Under the pieces are notes generated by a model that did no database searches, was not told where the DNA came from, and saw only the letters and a list, made by a program, of their open reading frames with translations. Positions 55,035 to 64,000 of a stretch of 64,000 nucleotides of DNA are shown here, piece after piece. Position numbers and translations under genes: made by a program. Source of the stretch: Tetrahymena thermophila SB210 (taxonomy: Eukaryota; Ciliophora; Oligohymenophorea; Hymenostomatida; Tetrahymenidae). How positions within the stretch are numbered: position 1 is the first letter of the stretch; each line of letters begins with the position of its first letter. Where the stretch lies: contig NW_002476555.1 of NCBI RefSeq assembly GCF_000189635.1, positions 1 through 64,000 of the forward strand. Direction: 5' to 3'.

Positions 55035-58000
55035 TCATTATTTTTTGGTAAAATGATTAAAATTTTTATTTAACTTATATTCACTTGTTAATTATATTCC
55101 AAATTCATCGTTAGAAGTGTAACTTTATATATTTTCAGTAAGAGCTAATTCTTTGGGTGAATTCTAGAATTTATCTTAAATATCATATTTATGTATACCT
55201 TTTAAATATAAAATGGAGATTATTTAATATTTAAGTAATAAGTAATTTACTTATTGGACTTTCATTCGTTTTTCTTGTATAATATGACCATTTCTCTCTC
55301 ATACTCTTGAAAGAATTTATCTTTTTATGTTGTTGTTTAATGATATTTTCATTCCCAGTTAATAAAGTAAATCTACTGGTTTACTACAATAGTTCTAATT
55401 AAGGAGAAACAATTTAAGTTCTTTATAGAGAAAAATGCTATTGTAAAGATTATGAACTGAAAAAGTTGAATTGCTTAAAGTACTTAACTAAGTGTTTAAC
55501 TTTATTTTTGACTAACTTTATTTTCAAAAGAGAACTTACTTTTACTTAGCCTTATTATACTTGAATGTTTTCAAATAATGAAGGATATTTTGATATAAAA
55601 TATAGGAGGCAATTTTAAATTCTACTCCTTTTTTAAATGTCATTTTGTACTCTAATTAGACATATCCCAATCACCAGTTAAGTTATAAATTGAAGATTGG
55701 AAAATATTAATAATGTAGTTAAAATACCTTTTAAAATAAAATTCATATTTGTAACACTGGCAATAATCTAAGTTAAATTTAGTGATAAAGCACATAAAAC
55801 TGCGGATCTTTATAATAAATTGTTGAAATTCTAAATTGTGAAAGGCTTAGTTTTAAATATTATATAAATCTACAATAAGATAACAGCATTTAGCATGCTC
55901 AACTATTTAATTTTAAAGTTAAATAAATGAGTGTATTTATTCATTTTATAAATAGAAATAGGGAATAAAGTTAATTTAAATTGATTCGTATTTATTTATT
56001 AAAACAATTAATAATTTACTTTTAAGAAAGAATTTTGCTGAAGTAATGTAGCTATCAAAATTAGAATTGATTTATAAATTAATTTTGCAAATTCCCAATA
56101 ATAATACTTTTCTTTATATCCTGCAAATATAAAAGAATACTTTATTTCAATAAAGATTGACCATTTTTTTATTTTTCCATTTCTAATTTTTAAGAATAAA
56201 AATAGTGGAATAATAATTGCCCAAAAAACTAGTAATGGTATGCAGTAGAATATAACATACTGTTTATGATCTTAAGGGTCATAGCATAATATATTTACAT
56301 CTAAATCAAGATAGTTTTTATCACCAATTTGTATGCAATTCAAAGACCTGCTAAAAATCATTATGACCATAGGAAAAAAATAAAGATAAATGAAGATACA
56401 TGCAGTATTTAAGTATTTAAAAATGTTTGTATTTTTTTTTAAATACCTTAAAATAAAGCCTAATATTAAATAAAGCGAGAGTATAGAAAGCGGTAAACAT
56501 AGTGACCACAAGGACTAATAAAACCATAAAGGTTTTAAATTTGGATATCTTGAAAAAAAGCAATCTATAGACTTGCTTGTTAAACTCAAAGAATTTCCTG
56601 ACATCTATATTGGAAGCTTAAAATAGTTAGGAATATTAATATTAAAAAAACTCAACAAAGAAAGCATCTGAAGGTGATCAGTTAAAATTTTGGAAATTAT
56701 CTAAGGCTTATCTTATTATCTTACTATGTTTTAATTAAATATATATTAATAAATTTTTAAAATTAAAAAATAGTAAATGAAAATTCAATCTAAATTAAAA
56801 AAAAAATTATTTCATAAATTATTGTTTAATTAGCTAATAAAATACATGTTGACCCTAAATAGACTAAATCCATTTTAGTGATAAAGTAACCTGCTAATTT
56901 AGTTTATTATTTATTAATTATATTTCTTAAAAGGGCAAAAATATAGCAAAAAATGATTATGAATAAAACTAAATTTTAAGTTATTATGAAAAAGCTATTT
57001 TCCTCGCAACTGTAGCATTCTCCCTAGCTAAATATTTATTGATATCTTTTACCCCAAATTTCTCCAAAAGTATCGCACGAGTAGCAAAGAGGACCTTTGT
57101 ATCCAGTTACACAATATTCCTTTAAAATAAATATATTAAAAATTATTATTTAAAAATTCCTTATAATTTAAAAATAATGGTTCAATTTTTCAGAGTTTTT
57201 GAGTTTGTGAATATTTATTAATTAAAATTCTTTTAAATTTTCGAAATCACCATATTTAAATATATTCTTTTTCTCCCACTTTTTTTGTTAAAGCTCTGCC
57301 TAAAATAGACTCTAATCCTTATCAACCACCTTAAAAAAATAAATACTTACTTTAGAGAATTGTGATTCAGCTTAACATGAATTAGGACGAAAATTACAAT
57401 ATATTATTTAATCTGTGAATTCGTTTTCTCTCCAATATCCATTTTTTAAAAGAATTGTTGACTTGTAGCATTTAATAGCTGAATCAGGACACTGTAAGCA
57501 AGAACTATCTTACAAACTTAGAGAGTATTTTCCTTCAGGGCAATCCTCACAAACTATTGAGTTGCTTTACTGCTTAGTAATTTAGCCCAATTAACAACTA
57601 TTAAAATTAATAGTGATGTTTTTATAAAGCTATTATTGCTTTAAATATAAATTCCCTTTTGAATCAGAAATTTCTGGAAATAAATTGGAAACAATTAGCA
57701 AGATCATTTAATTATTTGGTTTATACATAATTTATGCATTCAATTTAAATCCATCGTTTGTAAATTGCTTTGATTAGAGTTCTCCAAGACACTATATTTA
57801 CTATGTAGATTAGTCCCATTACAAAGAAACACTAATTTACTACAATATTGATTAAACTTCCTTACTGTATTATAAAGTGTTAGTATTATTAGCATCACTA
57901 GGTATAAAGATTGGATTATCCTCCTCATCAAGTAATTAAATTTTGTTAAAAATTATTTAGTCTCCACTTAAAAAAGAATTAACATAAATTTAATTATTTT

Positions 58001-61000
58001 AATTTTCTATTATTTATGTTTTCCTTGATGCTTCTATATCATTTAAATTAATCTTAATACTTCTCAATGTAGATCCTAAATTATTTCCATATAACTTTGC
58101 GAAATTTTAAGAGATGATGTTATTATTATTGATTTTCTTTGTTAAATCTAATACAAAATCAGGAATTATTTATTAATAATAGATTCCGCCACCAATCAAT
58201 GCCTTATTTGAAGAAACTATAGAATTTTCCATTACTAAATTGGAATTTATTAAATTAATAGCTCCACCTGTAGATAATTAAGCCTAATTATCTATAAAAG
58301 CGCTCATTTATATTGTTAGACTTGCAATTTCAATATTATTCTTTATACTTAAAGCTCCTCCATTTTATAATTAGCATTAATTTTGTTTAAATACTGTATT
58401 TTTTATTTAAATAAATTAATTATCAGTAGCATAAATAGATCCTCCAGTACCAACTGCATTTGTGTTATTTATAAAATGACTGTCATTTATTGTAATATTA
58501 TTACATTAATTCATTATTATTATTGAAGAATACTTATTATCATATAATAAAATATTTTATACTTAAATTTTATCTAATATTAACACATCGATGTTTATAA
58601 ACTCCATTACAGGATTTTATAATGTAAAATCTATAAATGAAGAAGAATGGATTAATGTTTTACCAATAAAATCTTACTATTTGATTTTTAAAATGGTTAT
58701 TTAATTTTTAGATGAAATTATATTTTGAATATCACAGTCTGTATAGCTAAGTATTAATATTATAGAAGGCTAACTTAAATATACTATTGAATTTTCTATA
58801 GTAAAATTGTTTACATATAACTATAATGCATTTATTGTGAAACAATTTAAAGAGGTATTTAATTTCTAAACAATTATATCAGAGATATGAGTTTATTCAG
58901 ACTGAGTAACAAGTGAAATATCAGTAGAATTTTGTAAGTTCAAATCTTACAATATATAGTATTTCGATAAATATTATAAATTGTCCTACTTAATTGGTTA
59001 TAATTATATCAATCGTAATTAATAACAATTATCAACCTCAATGTGTTAAATCTTAGAAATTGTGGCTCCTTATATGCTTAAAACTTAAGAAAATAATACT
59101 GACTGTATTATTAAATTTGTCACATTAAAAGAATTTGATAGAGATATTTGAAATGCATTTATGTAGCTAGAGTTTTGTATTTTAATATCAGTTATTACTA
59201 CTTATTAATTGTTATTCATTTAAAATATAGTATTTCCATTCATCTTAGAGATGTTTATATTTTAAATTATAACATTACTATTATTAGTTAAAGTAAATAT
59301 TATCTATTGAGATATTATATCAATTATATCTACTTACTCAATTACAACAAATTTACAGTTTTGAATTATTATTTAATTCTGACCATCTCTCTTATTGTCG
59401 AATTTGATATTCTAAAAAAGAACTTTATCAAAATCAGATAAATTGAGTGAGCTCTGAATGTTTAAAGTCATATTAAACATTTAAAAGTTTTTCATTTATT
59501 TTTTCTAGTTAAGTACTATTGTATTTTTTATAGATAAATTCATATTTTTGAGATAAAAATTTTCTATATAAGGTGGGTAACCTTAAATATCTGAGTATAA
59601 CCAACAAATATTCTCTTATTGAGATGAAGATTAAATAATCAAGCTAATTTAGTTTTTCAAATCAATATTTTAGAGATTATTTAAATTGTCATTTATGCCT
59701 TAAATGCACTATTGATCTAAGTAATTGATTTATATTAGTGATAGTTGTTGATTAAAACTTGAATTAAAACTTTAAAATAATTAAATAGTTGTGTAAACAT
59801 TTTCGATTGGTCTATTTTACTGTTGTATGTTTATATAGCAATTTTAATTTTATTGTAAAGGAATTATTTAATGCTATATATTATCATAAGAGGAAAGTAA
59901 AAGTTCTATATAAGTTTAGTAGTTTTAGTCTCTAATGACTTTCATATTTAATAGCTATTAGTTAGTTTTATTGACTTCATAAACAAGCTGGAAATCAGAT
60001 AGATACTCTAGTTTAATGAGAGATAGTTTATTTTTTTATATAATAATAAAATAGTTGTTATATTTTGTGCTAATAAAATTTTCAACTTCTTTTATTCCTT
60101 TGCCAAGAATTGGAAATTATTGCTAAAAACTTAACCCATTATAAACTATGATATCATTTGGACATATGGAATAAACAAAATCTGAGTCATATGAAATTTT
60201 AGCTTACTTTAAACAAGCATTCTAGAGGCTTGTAATTAAATTTAACTTATAAGAGAATACAAAAGTTAAACTTTAATTGTTAACTACATATATCAACTGC
60301 CTAAAGGGATCAATTACTACATTTGTAACTCTAGAGTATTTAGCTAATTAATATGAATACAAAGTTTCTTTAGTTTAAAGATTAATTATGTTTACCATAA
60401 TATTATTGCCATCTTAAACAATTAAACAGATAAGCTATTAGCTATCTTATTAAGGATCATTACTGTTAATCCTTTCTTCATAATTAAAAGGAATATTCCA
60501 CCAATTATTTTAATAAGATTAAAATTACATTATTTGCAATTTTAAAACAAATTTAATTGCAGCAATACTTGAAAATTTGATTAAATCTATTTTTTGATAG
60601 TTTATATCATAAATTTAAAGGAAATTGGATGAAGCAAGTACTATAAATTAACTGCATATTAGCGACATAGAAATATCTACCTCAGTCAAATTAATCAAAT
60701 TTATTTCAGTTACATTTTTATCATTTAAATTGATTTTGCTAAGCTAATAGTTCTACTAATATAATAAAAATATTTAATTATCCACAATATCATAAAAATA
60801 ATTGTCAGGTAGACTAATTAATTTTATTTTTTATAACAAATTAAGCTTTTTTTATTATAAATCAGCTTAAACTATGTTAATATATTAGAATTAAATAAAT
60901 AAAAATTAGCAATCTTAGGTCAAGAGCAACTATGTAAAATACGGGTATATGTTTTATTATGAAGGCTCAAATAGTAAGCTATCAACAAGTTAAGAATTTT

Positions 61001-64000
61001 AATACAAATTTAGGGAGAGATTTACAATACTATAACTTACAAAGAATTCACTATTAATATTTAAATATTATACTTTTTAGTATTAAAGCAATTTAGTAGG
61101 GCTAGCATAGACAATTTCGGTTAGATCAAAAGTAATAATATGTGTGTAAGTCTAAACAATCATCAATGACTACCGAGTATTAAGATAAATTTATACTATA
61201 GAAGTAACATTATAGTTTTATAAAGATATTGTTTCTATAAATTACATGCTAGGAAATTAAAATGTTAATATAAATTAATTTGAATAAAAAAAGACTATAT
61301 TTTTGTTTTTATCCATCAAAACACCTTGGATGTTATTTATATCAATTCTAAAGTTTGTAACATTCAGGGTTAAATAATTAAAAAGATAAATAATTGGACT
61401 GCTATCGACTACTATCAAGCTAGTTTATTCTTAATAAAAATAAACTGAATTTTTAGCAAATTATGTGACACACTCATAAACGAATAACTATTATTTTCCT
61501 GGGATATTAATAAAATTTACTTATTTTAATGATCCTGTTAGTCCAATCAATATTTTATGATTGCCATCATAGAATAAGCTTGTATTATTATATCTATACT
61601 CAAACAAGTATTGATTATTATTAAAGTCCTGTTAACTAAAATAATTAAGATTTTAGTTAAAAAAAACTACTATTAATTAGTCTTGTTTACTTATCAAAGG
61701 TATAATTTATTAATCATTCTATATCATTCCTAATTCATATGTCTTTAAATAGTAATAAAGATTAATAAAAATATATTTTATTATATTATATTTCTTACAA
61801 AAAAAAAATTATATGTCAAATCATTAAAATATTTTAAATAAAGGATAATGGGAATTCTCCTTCACTAGACAGTAAACATTTTTTATCATATTTTAAACAT
61901 AAATATGCATAGTAATTTTTATTATTTTTCTCTAAAATTTATAATTAGTTGAAAAAAAGGAAATTTATTAATTTACATTCTATTAAAAGGAGTCTGATTT
62001 TTATGCTGAAACTAAATCAAAAATTTCAATATATTTATAGTAAAATACTATTAAACTATCTTCACACTGAACAAAAAAGCTTGGTTAAGATGTTTTGACT
62101 CTATATTCTACCAATTTGTATGTCTATTTCAATACCTATTTTAATTAATAATTTTAAAAAAAAACTAAAATATTATAAATTGAATTACATTTATTGAATA
62201 AATCTTATTTTAAGAAGTGAGAGCGACTAAAGTTTACTAATTTGAACAGTATTAGTACTTAATAATATTAGATTCTAATTTTAAGATTATTGATACCTAT
62301 GGCTCATTTTAAGTATTTTATAGATAAAAGATATTTTCCTTTGCCCATATGAAGGATACTAAATTCCAATCAACAATAGCTATTGAGAGATCAAATATAA
62401 AATTTAACTTTATTACAACTAATTCATTATTAGCTTTAATAACATCGTAAATGATTAAATTTTATGTGGAATTATCATAGACTGCAATTTTATTATTTTG
62501 TAAATTAATATCTTGAATTACATAATTTTATGTAAAATTATATATGCTAAATGGATTGTTGAATAAATTATTAATCCAAAATACTCCATCATAAGATAAA
62601 AAACCATGAATTTTAGTATTATTATCATTATCAAAACTCCCTAATAGAGAGCAATCTTCTAATTAACTCATAATAATAACCATATTATTTGTATCTATTA
62701 TATTATTAGATTTTTTGATGTATTACAAATTTTCATCTAAAAAATAAAACTAAATAGCATTTTTTCCATACAAAGCGACATCAGTTTTAGCATGCATTAT
62801 TGTAAATTCCTTTAATTCCATGTCGAATCTATAAAAATAGCTTTGATCATAATAAAAAACATATCTGTCATTAAAAACTTAAATTGTATTATCATTAAAG
62901 CTTTTTGGATAATTTATTCCGAAATTATATTGTTGGTTATGAGATAAATCAAAGCTATAGACATAAATAAGAGACTAGTAAAATATGAAGATTTCTCCTG
63001 TTTTTTTGTAATTAAAGTAAGGATAGTCAAATATAGAGAATTGCATAGTTACAGATTTGTAGATAAATTTTCTTTAGCTGATAGAAAAAGGCTAGCAGTC
63101 TTCATAAAAAATTAAAAAATAAATAATATCATTAAAAGCAATTAATGGAGTGTAAAAATTAGTAACATAATAAAAATATGGTTAAGCATCTGTACCAAAA
63201 TTATAAATTTCTGATATATTATAAGTTATAAGGTCTATTAAGTAAAGAATATTCTCATCGAATTAATTTAAAGTCAAGTAAGCTATCTAATTATCATTTA
63301 AAATAATGAAATTCAAAAGAGAAAAATAATATGCTGATGGATTCTGAATTATTTATTAATGTGTATCTAAACTAAAAATTTAAGGAATGCTTTAGATTAT
63401 TAGTAAATTTCTTTTCTCCAAATATTAAAAAACACCTATTTTTTTTGAAGAATTGTATTGATAAGAAATAACTTACTTTTATGAATTAACGTCAACTACA
63501 TACTCTATTATCACTGAATCAATTTTTTTACTTAAAAGAAAATACTTATTATTTATTATTTATAATTTGTCAAAATACACTAGACTATCAACTAATTCAA
63601 ATGAATAGAATATCGTATTTATCATAGAAATTTTTTATATATTTAAAAGAGAAAAATTAATTTTTTAAACTCCTAAAGCTTATGAAGTTAATATTTATTT
63701 TTCGTCATAAATATAAAATGAATTTATATCTGTATTTTTATTTGAGCTAAAAATATTTTAGTAATAGCAAGAGCTTACTGTAGAAAATTAACTAGTATGA
63801 TAATAAGGCTTTTAATATTCACTAGGATTTAAATATTTAATTTAGTAAGTTTAATCAGTAGTATTGAATTATATTCTAACTTATTAGTAATTATAAGTTT
63901 AATCATCCAAAATCTATGATAAAAACATTTCTATAATATTATTCTATTTGAAAAAAACATTTGTTATCATTGATTAGCTGGTAATAAATCGACTATTTAA
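55035..64000 (-). CDS. Paralog F: same family, 5' part outside window
   Basis: Visible exons are 62189 to beyond 64000 (exon 2), 61977-62135, 57351-61742, 56846-57119, 56020-56723, 55251-55902 and 55035-55198. Introns are 53, 234, 231, 122, 117 and 52 nt. Exon 4 is 4,392 nt (1,464 codons), and all junction phases match the other copies. The signal peptide and N-terminal Cys-rich exon lie outside the window. Visible parts are the propeller-like region, the beta-helix with GGxI turns, the CPEGKYS/GYWR/GYKGPLCYSCD box, the membrane segments and the tail. Intron 7 is one base shorter than in the other copies, which confirms that this short stretch is non-coding. Exon 8 is 9 nt shorter than in B. 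It is closest to E, sharing intron 3 sequence and the downstream flank. No frameshift was found in the visible part. Confidence 0.9.

Larger units (their letters stand above)
1..64000 (-). repeat. Head-to-tail tandem array of six ~11-kb gene units
   Basis: The same long sequence recurs with its flanks. Landmark text at position 1 comes back near 11822, 23170, 36970, 48478 and 59769, and start codons lie at 5726, 17602, 29036, 42870 and 54169. Unit lengths are 11.3-11.9 kb, except the C-to-D step of 13.8 kb, which carries about 2.4 kb of extra spacer. Each unit holds one minus-strand gene plus conserved upstream and downstream flanks, so whole units were duplicated, not just coding regions. 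E and F form a close pair, while B, C and D resemble each other. Both edges of the window cut through a gene, so the array continues on each side. Confidence 0.96.

Noticed and set aside
1-64000. Ciliate mating-type locus
   Set aside because: Mating-type proteins also have furin-like repeats and several membrane segments, but as I recall them they are encoded as divergent gene pairs. This is a head-to-tail family with a beta-helix and propeller-like region.
1-64000. Telomere, chromosome-breakage site, tRNA, rRNA or transposon genes
   Set aside because: I looked for G4T2-type repeats, a Tetrahymena-type breakage 15-mer, cloverleaf-like GC-rich arms and transposase or reverse-transcriptase motifs, and saw none that I could support.

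Overview
The window is extremely A+T-rich and reads correctly only if TAA and TAG are glutamine codons and TGA is the only stop. With that code, exons of 1.0, 2.3 and 4.4 kb open on the minus strand. They are separated by short AT-rich introns (about 50-340 nt) with GTAAGT/GTAAAT/GTATTT-type donors and AG acceptors. This points to an oligohymenophorean ciliate with Tetrahymena-like composition and introns. The sequence could be a macronuclear or germline scaffold. I saw no telomere repeats, no rRNA or tRNA genes and no transposon genes.

The whole window is one head-to-tail array of six paralogous giant genes, called A to F here, all on the minus strand. A (1-5726) runs off the left edge at its 3' end. 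B (7062-17602), C (18434-29036), D (32305-42870) and E (43739-54169) are complete in extent. F (55035-64000) runs off the right edge at its 5' end. Start codons are 11,876, 11,434, 13,834 and 11,299 nt apart. Every copy visible over the relevant part has the same eight-exon, seven-intron structure with the same intron phases. B gives an in-phase model of 3,228 aa, C 3,224 aa and D 3,225 aa. E contains a 100-N gap and a one-base frameshift in exon 2.

Each protein has a signal peptide, a furin-like Cys-rich N-terminus (about residues 20-150) and a very long extracellular region that looks like beta-propeller blades. A parallel beta-helix stretch with GGxI turns follows, then a CxxCPEGKYS/GYWR/GYxGPLCxSCD Cys-rich box, about six to eight membrane segments and a cytoplasmic tail of about 190 aa. 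The family is a polymorphic-membrane-protein-like surface or membrane protein. Its function is not known to me, so no gene symbols are given.

The spacers A/B (1.3 kb), B/C, D/E and E/F (0.83-0.87 kb each) are mostly conserved 5' and 3' flanks. The C/D spacer is 3.3 kb, holds a second 100-N gap and has one low-confidence plus-strand ORF. Other noteworthy items are a GC-rich hairpin island in spacer A/B, a dispersed repeat of about 89 bp shared by spacers A/B and C/D, a conserved motif about 120-140 nt upstream of every start codon, and an inverted-repeat insertion in intron 3 of gene D.
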